Shown here piece after piece: positions 43,952 through 57,175 of a DNA stretch of 64,000 bases (position 1 is the first letter of the stretch; every line of letters begins with the position of its first letter). Under the pieces are notes generated by a model. It did not search any database, had not been told where the DNA came from, and was given only the letters and a program-made list of their open reading frames with translations. This DNA comes from Epiperipatus broadwayi. Its lineage: Eukaryota; Onychophora; Udeonychophora; Euonychophora; Peripatidae. The stretch is taken from NCBI GenBank assembly GCA_028023455.1, contig JAQFVV010012511.1, positions 3,474,165-3,538,164 on the forward strand, in the 5' to 3' direction. Position numbers and translations under genes: made by a program.

Positions 43952-45582
43952 TTTTAACGATCGGGAAGGAGACTTACGTAAACTGCACTACGGGGCGCCA
44001 TCTAGGCATTTGAACCTAGAAAAATTTATAAAGTAGGCAGATACGTAAGTCAAAAAAAAAAAAAAATTTTTTTTTCTTAAATTTTGCATCCGGTCGTTAG
44101 CCCATGTCACTAGCTCAGGGAGTAGCAGAGATTTTAAAACATTTATAAGTTTCAATAGACTTCTATTCTCAAAGTATATATTAAATATTTAGAACAATAA
44201 AACAAAAGAAGCCACTGCCAGTAATTAACACACAAATAGATTTTTATTAACGCACATTTAAAATTGAAGATTAAATTTATTTTTAGATTTTAACATTAAT
44301 ATTTTTTTTTTAAAAATTTAAATTATTATTTTAAATAGATCGCACAGATTTGCTTTAAAATGTTGGGTATAGATCGCCTACATAGATTCCATGGTCAAAA
44401 ACATTTCAAATAAACATAAATGATCAAAATACAAAATTATTGATGCCGACAATCGCAGAGGGAAACTTATAAGTAACCCAATAGTATTCAACCGTAAGAT
44501 ACTTGCGTTGTCACCAATAACTTAAAAGACATCCGAATAAATACATTTTAGATACTCACCGTAAGGTATCATTATTTATCGAATGTCTATATATTTTGAT
44601 AAAATATGAAAACCAAAATATAATTAACCGCAAACGAATCCATGCAAGCGTCTATATCAACTTAAATATAATACATTTTAGTTAAAACATAATACACACA
44701 CACAAAAAAAATGAACTGGAAATGATTGCTTAAACATCTACATAAAAAAATAGCAATAATTGAATTTGCATTCTTTAAGTCAGATAAGAGTTATTTTCAG
44801 TTATTAATTACTTGCAACTTTAGGAAAGTTCTTATTAGATAGACACAATAGTTTATACTTTACGGATTTAGTAGATTGAGAAGTCCATCTTCGTGATCAC
44901 TTTCGTAGATTTTGTCCTTTGAAATGAAACGACTTGCCATGCATTTGGTCAGGAACTGTCATCCAGAGGCCTCAACTGGTTGTCCGAAAATTAAATTTAT
45001 TGCAGATTCCACATCGTGAAAATCTGCAATATAGCTAGTTATAACGATCTATTCATAGTCAGCTCTCAGATAACAATTATAATAATAATTTGGCTTTTAT
45101 ATTTTTATTAGTCTCTTATCATTAGATCTTGAGATTCAACGAGCAAGACGTCACTAATCCATTCGTGTTTCAGTTATGGTCCGTGCTGTTATTTTCGTGT
45201 TTGGATTGGTCATTTAATTCCTTTGTATTCTCTTATCTGACCATTTAATTTATTTTACATGCCTCACGAGGTAGTTTGCTTTTGAACAATCATTTAATTA
45301 ATAAGACAATCATTTCCATTTTCTAAGACTATAGAAATCAACATTATTTCTATTTTTAAAATATCAATCTTTATATCTTTACTTTTTACAAAAAAAAATT
45401 ACTTTCAAATATTTTTATTTTTTAAAAGTTTTTAAAGTTGTCCATCATGCGATCTATATATATTAAACAACTTTTAATTTTCAGTTTTTTAAGTTTTTTT
45501 TTTTCTTTTTAATAAATCAAATTTTATTTACGATCTTTTTATTTTCATTTTAAAATAATGTAACGGCATATATTCCGTTACA
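43952..45582 (-). repeat. LTR, right copy (5' LTR in element orientation)
   Basis: 1631 bp partner of 41767-43406, ending at the same palindrome (45560-45582). On the minus strand it begins TGTAACGG. Confidence 0.92.
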
Positions 45583-46254
45583 ATATATTGTTCTGGATGC
45601 AAAATGCTAGATTCAGAATTTCTATGATGGTTTGCCATTATATACCTGATTGAAACTGATGACAAGATATGCTGAAATCTTTCTGATTAAAGAAATAAAG
45701 TTTCATTCATCCAGCACAGTATTTGATCAGCAACATTGTCACTTTAGTGAGGAATGATAATGAAATAGTTATATTTTTCTAGTAATAATTGCTTTTATTT
45801 ATTCCTTTGGATTGATTTTTGGAAATAAGAATACTTTTATATACTCCAATATCCCTTCCAGATTGAAAGATTGATTTGTCTATCATTATTATCCTTCAAA
45901 TATATTTTCTCATGTATTGTTACTTATAATCAAGCACAATTCAGGAGCACCTTTAAATAATTTCTGTGCATCAGATGACTCATAAGTACATGTGTAAATA
46001 AAATGTATGCTATATAATCTGGTTGAGAGTGAGTGAAAAATAGATATAACAATTGCTCTTAGCATTCAAATTAATACTTTAGTGAAATAACATCTTATGG
46101 AAATGACCAAGAAATTTTAAGTGTCAAACAAATTGCTTTGCATCCCATATAAATACACAAATCATTCTTATATAACCTATCTATCTGGAAATATCTAAAT
46201 TATTCTTATGTGATGCCTATTTATATATATCTCTGATTGGATTTACTATCATAG
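45583..46254. other. Unassigned sequence, no gene seen
   Basis: AT-rich, no open frame or motif. Confidence 0.45.
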
Positions 46255-46368
46255 CCTTCTGGCATCCATTAACTACTCTGGTTGGCACTGAGTGGCACTA
46301 CTGTAGGAGAGTTTTGCCTGTTTTAATAACGGTAATGTGCTATTATAAAGAAATAGTGATCATGTGAT
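46255..46368 (+). repeat. Repeat family B, single-orientation copy
   Basis: ccttctggcatccattaact to gttttgcctgttttaataac is the reverse complement of the left half of the element at 15124. The following gaaatagtgatcatgtgatg matches the right flank of that element. Ends not determined. Confidence 0.7.
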
Positions 46369-49260
46369 GTAATGTAAATAATATATATAATTAATTGCAA
46401 AAAAAACCTGAGATACTTATGAAAAATACACATGTGATATAAAGTTTTTATTTAGTCACTGATGTCTTGCCTTCGTTTAAAAATGTCATGTGATTTTTTT
46501 TCTTTATTATTAATATATATTAAGGCTATAAGCTTAAGACTACACGCTTAAAATGCGACAGTAGGGACCTCTATAAATTTAAACACAATACAATAAATAT
46601 TAAATCTAATCATTATTGTTTTATAATATTTTAATCAACTCTCATTCAGCTTCTTTACTGAGACTAACTTTTGAATTTATTTTTTAAAGTAGGAAGACAT
46701 TTCTTTATACATTTTCGTATACATGTAATTTATTACATGCTGTACACATGCATTGTTAAATAACATATACAGTTAGTATTACAATTTTTATTGTACATTT
46801 CATTATTTTAGCTTATTATACACAGTTACTAATATCTTCTAATATGTGCACATCTATTTATTACATGATTTTGGTAGTATGTTTATATAAAAACTTTGTC
46901 AAAGTAAGCTTCTTGGTTTATTCCTTTAAGTATTTGTGTAGTTAGCCTTATGCATTTAAATCTTGTTCTAAAGTGATGTTATTTGATACATTACATTTAT
47001 CATTTAACTATTTATTTCTTTTTAATTTTAATTAAAATTTAAATAAAAAGACTTTCGTCTTTTTTTTGAACTAATTGAAATTAATGGTCTTAAGAAATAA
47101 TGTTTGCCATTCAGTAGATATCTTCTGTAAGGAGTGCCATTTTTTGTTAATTACTTCTCATTCATTTTCATTATTTATTTCTTTAATACTATTTGCGTTT
47201 ATTAACTTGGGTGTGTGTGGGTGTGTGCGCGCGGGCAATTTTTTCGTTTTATGAAGTTTGAGCTGCAAAAAGAAATTGACCTTAACACCTTATATATGTT
47301 TTATTTTAAAATTCTTTATTACTGATTCATTAACAAATGCTAATTAACATTGTAAGTTATTTGTTATTCATTCACACCAAATAGGTAAAATTATCTTGAA
47401 TACTTTTTGGAATATTAATTAATCTTTCATTCAGTTTGTGCTATATATTATCAGAAAACCATGTGAAGTTGTTTTATCAAAATAATATATCTGACATTGA
47501 ATATATAAAATACAATTAAATCATTGAATTGTTGCTATGTGCTGAATATAGTATTATATTGTCCTGGTTACAGTTGAACAAAAAAAAATTGAAGGATTGT
47601 TGTTGAATTTTTATGTCTTGGTTAAGCATAGTGATTTATTACAGAGGTAGAGTAGTGAGCTTAAAAACTTTTTAGTTAAAAAAAAAAACTTCTTTTTTGA
47701 TCAATTGAAGGTTATTGTTGTGCTCTATCTGACTTGAGTGCTCAAACATAACATGATCTCCTGAATAGCTAACCATGTAATTGTTATATATATATATTGG
47801 TTTTTTGAAAATTGTAATATCTTTATATGCATTGCACATATATATATATATATATATTGCAATAATACAGAAAAACTTGGGGTGAAGCTGGAGTCATGGC
47901 ACTCATCATCTTCAACTACAATTAATACAAAATTTAAATATAAAAGGAATGAGCATGAGATATCAGCACAGAACTAACTATAAGTTCATCAGCATTACAC
48001 AGAGTAATAAGAATAATCATTCATCATTAACAGTGATCAAAAATAAAATCAGTCAATCTTGTGACTGGATTTGAAATGTGTCTACTATAGACCAGGCTAA
48101 TTATTTAGCCCTTGCCAGTGTGGGGTAGATTATTAAACAATAATTTGGGTTCACAAACTTAAGTGCTAATCCATAATAATATAACAATTAAAATAATGCT
48201 GGGATACTAGAACATGCTGATCATCATCAATGCTCTGGCCACTTAGTACCATTAATGTACTTGCCAACTATAAACAATTTCTAAATAAATAATTAAAATG
48301 AAATATAGTACATGGACTTTAAATGATAATCCCTTTGTGCCATTCACAATTAGAGAAGTAATGAAATCATTCACTGGATGTCCACAATATTAAACATAAA
48401 CTCTTTTTACATAACAGACTTTTATGCTCAAATCCATCTCAGTGAGCAAAACCTCTATAACTGTTACTGTGAGCAAGAGACATAATACAAACATAATATT
48501 CTAAAATATTTTATGATTGAGTAAATTCAATGGAATAACTTTATCAATGAAATATAAATTTATTAATTAGAAACAATAAAATGAAATTGAGATCTGTGGA
48601 GTATACTATAAATTTAAATCTGCCATTCTGATTTTGATTAATATAAAAAGAAATAAGATATCATATATCAGCACACACATGTGTCTGTATGAATAAAATT
48701 ATGTATCAGAATTATGATAAAATAATAATGAAATTCAATAATTCATTTTAATAATTCATAAAGTATGATTAATTTTAATATATGTGTGTCTACATGACAC
48801 TCATCTTACATAGGTACAGACTTGTTGGATAAACTAAAATTAACATATCAGAATTGTGATAAACTAATAATAAAATTCAATTTATTTTTTAATAATACAT
48901 AAGTGCATATGTATGTGTGTATATAAAAAAAATAGTATGAATCAAAGTTATTAATTAATTCATTATTTCTAATGGTAAAAAAAAGTTTTTCTTTTTTTAA
49001 AAAAAAGCAATTTATCAGGTGATTCTGTTTGGAAAGTTCTTTTCTTAAAAAAAATTATGGCTTTTTGTTTCTTCATTTATAATAAGATTTTCTCAATTTA
49101 CTTTTTTTAAAATTCAAAATAAAATTATTTGTTAAATCAATCATTTGTTTTTAGATATTGTTTTACTCTTAATAAATAAAACTGAAAATGGTCATTTATT
49201 TTCTTTCATTATTCTAGATTTAGTTGAATAATTTAGTCAAAAATTATTTATCTTTAAAAC
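46369..49260. other. AT-rich sequence, no gene seen
   Basis: A short word cluster at 46549-46576 (aaaatgcgacagtagggacc) recurs in diverged form at 53999-54027 (aaaatgcaatagtagggacc), so an old repeat is shared. GT-rich microsatellite at 47209-47236 and TA runs near 47788 and 47838. Otherwise nothing. Confidence 0.45.
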
Positions 49261-51030
49261 CAGCTGATATCTGTAAGTACTTCATATACATGACACTATA
49301 ACGGCCATGCCATTTCTCTCAAATGCTTATATACATCCCTACGCATGTATATGTAATTATAACATAATTACTTATTTAATGAATATCACGTACTTTCGAA
49401 TGTATGTGTAAATTCGAATAAACCAACTTATGGTATTAACAATATTTTATTTAAATGATATCTGACCCTCTGGATTTCCAATAATATAGAAATTTATATT
49501 TCTTTTAAACAGTTTGTAAGATCCGATCGTATTTCTCCATCCAGCATATTTATGGACATCAATTTATGACTCCAAGCGCCAATCTTATTTTCATAAGAAT
49601 TATGCTTGGAAGAGAGGTAATACAATGAGGGATAATTATTAAGCCCTGCCACTAGATAGCCCCTCAGGGTGGGTGGTTATTGAATCATGAAAAAAAAGTA
49701 CATGAGGGATGACAATAAACCAATCTGTACTCGCTCAAACTAACAGTTTCTATTTCATTTAAATCTACCCCCTCCCCTTCTCTACACTCTGCAGACAAAC
49801 TAAAATAAATAACTAATATAGATATGTATAAGCTTGCTATCAATTTGAACACTAGACATAATTAGTAAATCATAAATACTAATATTTGTGCTCAAACATT
49901 TTTATTTCATGTATAAAACACAAGCATACACACACCATGCAGATTGACAAATGAATAAAGAAATTTATAAGACCAAAAAAATAATCATATGAAATCCATT
50001 TAACTGTAGATCATTATTCTAAAAAAATTATAGATATAGTTCATCAGTTGATAATTTTCCAAATGTCTTTTGTTATTATAATATGGAGAATGCGGCAATA
50101 TTGGGAGTGAAAGAAAGTTAATATTACATATATTTTTTTGGGGGGATAATGACAAGAATATGAAAGCAATGGTAATAATGATTCGCTTGGCTGTTGCATA
50201 AAATTAGGTCACTTATGTGTTCATTCTAATTCATTTCTCAGCTTGATCTTGATTTTCTTTGGAATAGGTCATGGTTGAAATATTTCAGGATAGGCTTCCT
50301 TCCAGTCTCTGCACTTGTTTCATCACACAGCAGTACATATCTTATCAGGGATGGGTTTAAAGCCCAGCATGTTTAGGCCTTTACCCCCGCATGTTTCATA
50401 GCTGGCGAATGCCTTGGCTGCTTTTCCGAAATTTTTAATATTTGATCACACATTAAGAATTATTTTCTTCAAAGCTCTGTCAAAACTAATTGTCACTTCT
50501 GTGTTTTATACCTCAAATTTTTCTTTTTGACCATTCCCCCTTTTTTTATTTTTTTTTCTAAAAAGTTCTTGTTCTTCTCCTTCATTACCGTGAGGTGTTG
50601 AGGTCCAGCTTCTTTTTAAACAATGCAAAAAGCCTTTAGCACCTTTTTCTACTTTCAAGGTTAGGAAATTCCATTGACCACCTGAAATTTGTTTTCAACT
50701 TTTTATTTCTTTGTTTTTCCTCTTAAATTTATCAGATAACAATCAATACCCTTTTAATATTTTTTTCTTCATTTAAAATCTCCCTTTTTTTATAAAATAA
50801 GCTTTCATCTTTGAAATCGAATTTATATATTTTTTTAAAATTTCGTTCATTCATCCATCCACACAGTAAATATATGTACATACTCATGTTTCAATAAAAT
50901 ACAAGGACACAAATACTCTCCTCCTTTCTATATATTTACTTTAACCTTTTTTTTACCAACTTAAAAAAAAAAATCAAATACACACGATTAAATAAGATCA
51001 GAACTATATACATATATGTATACAAATTTA
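49261..51030. other. Unassigned sequence with some less AT-rich patches
   Basis: Patches at 49296-49345, 49540-49690 (tagcccctcagggtgggtgg) and 50230-50430 (catgtttaggcctttacccc) stand out from the flanks, but neither strand gives a family I recognise. Confidence 0.35.
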
Positions 51031-51034
51031 CTTT

Positions 51035-51100
51035 TTGTGAAACAGGGTTTGAATCTAGCCCTGTCACAACACAGTACCATTGTCTATGCTTATTTGCATA
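51035..51100 (-). repeat. Possible tRNA-derived SINE head (relic)
   Basis: The minus strand has agggctagattcaaaccctg, which contains a good B box (GATTCAAACCC), preceded by a weak A-box-like agcatagacaatggtactgt. No A tail is visible. Confidence 0.4.
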
Positions 51101-51740
51101 TTAATAAAACTGTATATAGCAAGGTAATATTTTGGTAAGCTGGTCATTTTTCAAACCATAGACTGGCTTATTGTCATCTTTGGGAAAGGTATAATCAGCA
51201 ACTGATGGTATATATACATTCAGTTTCATTTAGTCTAGAATTTGTTAACCTTCAGGCATACCAGCTAGTACATAATATATATGAGCTAATGAACTACAAA
51301 ATCTGGATGTGACCTCCATGTGAATCAAAACTTCAATGTAGCATTAGCAACAGTAGCTGGATCAATTGTCCCTTGCTTTCAGTTATAACTTCATAATCAT
51401 GCTGTCATAATCTGTAAAACTCTTATCTTTTTTTAAATCTTTTATAGTGACGGTGGAGTTAAAAAAAACAGTAAAAATAAATTTTCTTTATCGTGATTGA
51501 AAAAACATAATGACTCATTTCAATTCATCTTAATCTTTTCCAAAACAACTTTGTAGGATTTTTATCAAAATATGTTATACAAGCTTTAATTAAAAGTTTT
51601 TTTGATCTCATCAAAATATCTATTGTAACATAAAAACATGATTGTTTTTATTTTCGAAATCAGAATTAATAAAACATTAAACCTTTTTAAATGTTTGATT
51701 TAAAAATATAGTTTATAATAACTTTACATAAATACTATAT
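51101..51740. other. AT-rich sequence, no gene seen
   Basis: Nothing recognisable. Confidence 0.45.
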
Positions 51741-51741
51741 T

Positions 51742-51800
51742 TTGTATTGGAAAGGAAAGTATTCATTTATTATTAACACTCGCAAAGCATGTGCACAATT
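51742..51800. repeat. Fragment of foldback family A
   Basis: tattggaaaggaaagtattc followed by aacactcgcaaagcatgtgc matches the module gtttgaaaaggagagtattc ... ctgtaaagcacatgtgcagt of the element at 30572-31250, with divergence. Confidence 0.5.
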
Positions 51801-54800
51801 AGCTTGAAAGCTGATATTTGAATATAATAACTTTACATTCAAAAATTATTTAATCCTTAACTGTTATATAGAAAATATCTACAAAATTTTTTTGTGTTTA
51901 TTTCTATTTTTCTGTTCAACTGTATATATATACATGCACACACTACTATGTTGTTGTATATCATAAGAAACATAACCTCAATATATACATATTGAGATGC
52001 TTTGCTGATTTCAAAATTTAATTTGTATGTCAGTTGGCTCAGCAAACTTAATTGTAATTTAAGTTGTGTTTCACTGAGTGCGTTATTATGTATATACATG
52101 CACACCCTAATGATAAACAAATTTAAAATTAGCTGTATCTTTTAATGTAACATTTATTTTAAAGAAAAGGGAACTTTGTAACAAATTTTATTATTTTTCG
52201 GTTAAAGATTTTATAGAGTTCAGAGATATTGTTTAATCTGTAAAATTTTCTTTTTATCAACCTAATCTCTTTTATTAATTAAGAGTTTAACAAAAATATA
52301 GTTCCATTAGGCATTGCATCTGTAAAATCCTTTAATTAGGGTAATCAATCTGGAATTTGTAAATAAAATAAAAATGCCGACTTATCTAAAAAAATATTTT
52401 AATCACTGGTTTACTGATTGACAAGATTTTTGAAATTCTTGAGTAGAATGAACAGTAAGTGATGGAGCTAGTTAAGATCAATTAAAAATTATTAATTTAT
52501 TTTATTCAATTCTATTCAGTCTTTTCTGCTGACTTCATTAGACTCTGCTTTATTCTACTTGTGTTTTGATCCTACTGTATTATAAATGCCCATTTGGAAA
52601 ATTAACTCTGGACTCACTCCAGTTGCCATATCTAAAGCCATGTGCAGCTAAGGCATCCAAGGGATGAACTTTAGCCACTATACACTAAATTTGCCTGCCA
52701 ATTGACCTTATCAACCAGACAACTGCAGATCCTAGAATTTATTAGTGCAAAGCACTTCTCAACAACCAAGTAACAAGTCCCCGTGAAAGTATATCAATCT
52801 GCTAAGAGTATGTACTCATTTGAAAATAATCTGTACAAACATAAGTGCTCTCTATTCCATTGCAATGGACTAATAGTAAAATCTTTATATATATATATAT
52901 ATATATAAGCCAGTGATACAAGGGTGTTTATAAATTGTTTCAATAATACCTATTTATTACTCATATTTCTTAAGGTAGAACTTGTTTTATATTTCAGATT
53001 TATTAATTTTTATTTATTGATCTTAATCTTTTATACAGGCATCATAGATTATAAATATTCCAGCTTTAACCTTTATGTCTTTAATTTCTTGACAGTTGAT
53101 CAGTCATTAATTTCTCTGACATTTTTATTCTTAAAAATTAATAAAATTATTAAAAAGAATCTTGTAACATATTTTCCTCTTCAATTTCATCATTGTTTTT
53201 AGAGCAAAAGTAAAAAGGTTCTTGTAAGTTAGATTTAAGAGAAAGTTGGGATTAATATTTTTTTTAAATACTTATTTTAATTAATAATGTCTCAGAACTT
53301 GACTTATTCATTTTTTTTATGTACATGGGTATGTATGTAATAATTTTTTTTATATGTGTTAACTGTTAAAGTTATAGTCATTACTTGTGTTTATATCATA
53401 CATGGCTGAAAGAAACAGAGATTAAAGGCTTGTATGTGTGTGTGCATATAAATGATTCCTTTTTAGATACCATGGGGATATTTATTTATCCATTTGCCCA
53501 TTTAGTTATTTCTATTTAGCAATGGGTTCAGGTAAATTTCTGCTCATGTTCATATATATATTTATAACCCATGTTTATTTATTGCAGTGGTCATTATTGT
53601 TTTTGCATTGGGTCAAAAGTATTAAATCTTCCCATGTCTTGTTATATATTTTCATTGTTACTTAACATGGGTTACTTAGGGCCCATTTATTAATATTCAG
53701 TACATATTTCCTCTTGTGGCTTAGGTCTTGCACAATATATGAGCTGTATTATCAAAATTTAGTATGTGTGAGAATGTCTGCTGATGCTTAATTAATAAGT
53801 AATGCTTTTACAGATATATATGCACTCATCAGCAATTGTTAAGGATATGCAGAGTTCTGTTATATTCACACTCAGTTATTTAATGAATAAAATTAAGTCA
53901 AAGAGGAGAATCAAAACAATCAACTGACAAAAATGATAACTACTTATTTAAAAGAGTTTATAAGTAATATTTACTGAGCTATAACCTCGATAATATGCGT
54001 ATAAAATGCAATAGTAGGGACCTCTACAGGTGTTTTAACCACAAGCTTACGCTATGGAAGATAGTAATTTTTAATATGATTGAGCTAACTACCTAATCTA
54101 CCAGCAATAATTAATTTATATATAGGTGAACATTTATGTAGGTACTTATAATGAATATCCAGGTCATCCAAAAATAAATATTCTAGGCTAGAGACTTAGT
54201 GGCATTCTCTGCTGATGGATATTAGATGTAGGCTGTCCTATGTAATATATATAAATGATACAAATAAATTGACTAAAAAATTGGGATTATGTAAATTATC
54301 CTTTTATATGGCATATTTTGTATATTGATTATAGCTTTGATCATAAATTAAATAGGTAAAAAAAAAAATTAAATAGGTATTGGATTAATATCGAAAATAA
54401 AACTGGCAGCTTACTGCAATTCGGTTTATTAATTTATAGGTATTTTTTGATTTTTTTATCCTTTAATTTTGTTTGTAAACATGTATATAAACTACTTTAT
54501 TGCAGATGCTTTTTCATAACTTCCAGTATTTTATTTATCCACCCATCTCATAAATGCTCACCTAGCTTTCTTTTGTCTTTTTTTTTTTTTTAATCAAATG
54601 TCAATATTTCTTTCCCATGAATAATCAGGTCACAATAGTATGATGGTTTTTTGTTTCAGAGTTTAGCCTTCCAGTAATCATTGAGATTTAAATTCTTTGA
54701 TAGTTAACTTATTATTTTTCAATTCCTTTATCTTTTTTTTTAATTTTTGATATTATGTTACTAAAGCTTTTGTCACCAATGAAATTTCAGCTGCAGTCAT

Positions 54801-54849
54801 GTGAATCTGATTTTACTTTTATGTTTAGATAACTTAAATTTTTTATATA
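51801..54849. other. Mostly AT-rich sequence, no gene seen
   Basis: A less AT-rich stretch at 52600-52860 (ccatgtgcagctaaggcatc) has no recognisable frame or family. TA microsatellite at 52881-52908. Open frames at 51857-52120 and 52924-53202 are Leu/Phe/Ile/Tyr-rich, as expected by chance from this composition. Confidence 0.45.
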
Positions 54850-55745
54850 CACCTGGGTCTCTTTTTACGCGGACTTATTTAACACGATTTTGAAGTTACG
54901 CGATTCGTGTTTCACCGGAAGTCGAACTCCGATATTGTGCTATTACTTTAAATAATAAATTTCACGCACTTACATTATATTGAAAGTAATAGCACATTAT
55001 TGAAATTCGACTTTCAACTTAGTAATTTCAATATTTTCAGTGTTTTATAATAGTAAGATTTTATGCAATAATGAAATTAAAATCATGATTTCCACATTTT
55101 ATGTATACACACATTAAATTTTACAAGATAATAATGTAAATTTGTTCAAACATTGTGCATGTTAATTTTGCATTTTAAATCACATTCTGTTTTTGCTTTT
55201 TAAAAAAGAACGTAATTTTATTTTTAAAAGGTGAGTAATAATAGCAGTGGGCACAATTAAAATTGAAAATTAAAGACAAAAATAAGAATTTAATTTTTAG
55301 TTGTTAGATTAATTACTAATTACGTTGTCACCAGAAAACCGTTAATTAACACAACATGAGAGTGACGTTGGTGCTAGTTGTATTTCATCTTGTGAAGAAT
55401 CTGATAATAATTAAAACGTGTATAAAAAAATATAAGTTACTGTAAATTATGCATAAAAATATATTGTTTTGAATAAAATTAAATATTATAGTTAAAAAAA
55501 GTTTGTCTTGTATCAATTTTTTTCAAATTTGAAATTTTTTATTAGTCATATTTTATTTCCTTATTTTTTTTTTTTTGCGCGAATTTTAAAGTAATTTTAT
55601 GTTGGTGCTTTGCTTTTACGCGATTTTTGAAAAATCACAGTCCGTATCTCCCCTTTTTCAAGGTAAGTTACGTCTATTTTTGCATGATTTCATTTGCGCA
55701 TGTTTTCTGAGGAACCTATCTATCGTGTAAAATGAGACCCAGGTG
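54850..55745. mobile_element. Non-autonomous TIR element, pogo/Tigger-like
   Basis: Terminal inverted repeats CACCTGGGTCTCTTTTTACG at 54850 and the reverse complement of CACCTGGGTCTCATTTTACA at 55745 match at 18 of the first 20 bases. The element is flanked by TA on both sides (54848-54849 and 55746-55747), the target duplication of Tc1/mariner/pogo elements. Subterminal repeats of the type tttacgcgatt (near 54895 and 55615) resemble the CG-containing subterminal repeats of Tigger elements. At 896 bp with no transposase frame, it would depend on an enzyme supplied elsewhere. Superfamily is inferred from TSD, TIR style and subterminal motifs. Confidence 0.75.
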
Positions 55746-57080
55746 TATTATGTTTATTTTTCTAAATTGTTGGAATTCTCCCATGTTTTATACCAAAAGA
55801 AAGTTAATATACTGTATCTTTTAATTATTGCCTTAATACTTTTTTTTTGCCTTTCTTCTATAACTTTTTTTGCATTCCTTCTATTTAAAATTATAGAAAA
55901 AATAATCAGTTATAAATTTTTATTTTGAAGTGTTGTATTCGGGATTTTTTGGAATACATAAATGGAGTTCAACTATTGAGAACTTAGAGAAACTTTAACA
56001 ATTTCTTTGGATATTTCCGAGGTTTTTTTCATTTGGAACTTCATCTGAATTTTAAAATGAATATGTTTCTTTCAAACATTTTTTTTTTTTTAAAATTAAT
56101 GCGATTATATTTTATTTAATGATTTTTGTATTAATGTTGATATTTTCAGGATGATGGATTTGTTGATGGATAGTACTGTGTAATCTAATTATTTTTTAAA
56201 TCTTATTCATCTTGAAAATTCAATTAGCTTTTGTAAATATTGAATTTTAAAAAATTATTCAATGTGGCAACCTTAATTTTAGTTAACTTTAGTTCATCTA
56301 AAATGCAGTCACATTTTTAAAGTGCTCATTCCAAATATTAAGTGGATATTTTGACTAGAAATTCTTAAGAAGTTTTAGAATTTGTTAATAGCTATATTTT
56401 TTCCATTTTTCTTTATTAATTATGATCATATTTTTTTCTTTTTTTTTTAAAAAAAAAAGTTGTTTATTTTTTTTTATGTTTATTAAAAAAAGTTGTTTCT
56501 ACTACAACCAATGCTTGTTAGCACATAACTTTTTATTTTATATCAAGTCCACATGTGATAATATATTAAATATTGTTTTTATATTCGATTTAGATCACTT
56601 TTATCTATTCATAACTTATTAAATGCCACTCCAAAATGGAATGATTTAGTTTATAATAATCTTTTTTTTTAAAAAATATTTTTTAATTTCAGATTCTAAA
56701 TCTTTATTTTTCAGTCTCAATCAATATTTGAATTTACTGTGTTAATTGTCCCGGCTTCTAAACTGGATCATCTAATTTCTCTATAATATTTCTAAACTAT
56801 TTATTTCAGCATACTTCATTGCTCAATTTTATTTATGCTTTCTTTTTCATGATTTTTGTTTATGGGATTATTTATACTATGATTTTCTTTCTTGTATAAT
56901 ATCCAGACATTTGAAAGTAAAATCACTAAGCACTTTTTATTTTCTAAATAGGATAGAGGTACTCCTTTTGCAATTGCTCTAATTAAATAAACAAATAATC
57001 ATTCAGTTAATTGTTGAAGGTAAACATTCATGTTCATACATTTTGAATTTGAGTACAGGAATTCCATTCATTGATCTAAA
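55746..57080. other. AT-rich sequence, no gene seen
   Basis: Open frames at 55743-55928 and 56422-56622 are Phe/Leu/Ile-rich with no domain and are attributed to composition. Confidence 0.5.
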
Positions 57081-57082
57081 TA

Positions 57083-57175
57083 TTTTTTTTTAAAACTTTG
57101 TAGCCAAGAATCAATCCACGGATTTGCAGTTTTAAGCTGTTATTATGCTTAATGGTATAGGACAAAAAATTAATT
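57083..57175 (-). repeat. Possible tRNA-derived SINE head, family C (relic)
   Basis: Minus strand: ataccattaagcataataac, then aaatccgtggattgattctt (B-box-like) and a poly(A)-rich end. Similar in order to 40648-40735 and 60601-60690 but weak. Confidence 0.4.

Larger units (their letters stand above)
41767..45582 (-). mobile_element. Young non-autonomous LTR retrotransposon with 1.64-kb LTRs and a 545-bp interior
   Basis: Two near-identical direct repeats (41767-43406 and 43952-45582) flank only 545 bp. On the minus strand the LTR starts TGTAACGG, and the interior begins with tggctcccaacgtggg next to the LTR, which fits a primer-binding site. These two points set the orientation as minus. The flanking bases are ata-rich on both sides (tatatat before 41767, atatatt after 45582), consistent with a short target duplication in a TA run. 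No gag or pol frame exists in the interior, so the copy must have been mobilised in trans, or it arose from an internal deletion of a larger element. Confidence 0.88.

Noticed and set aside
49296-49480. Solo LTR beginning tgacactataacggcc with a later aataaa.
   Set aside because: No partner LTR, no target duplication and no similarity to the LTRs at 41.8-45.6 kb beyond the short word taacgg.
50250-50450. Minus-strand piece with GGKGLNMLGFKPIPDK as a possible protein-coding relic.
   Set aside because: Short, with stops on both sides, and I recognise no family.
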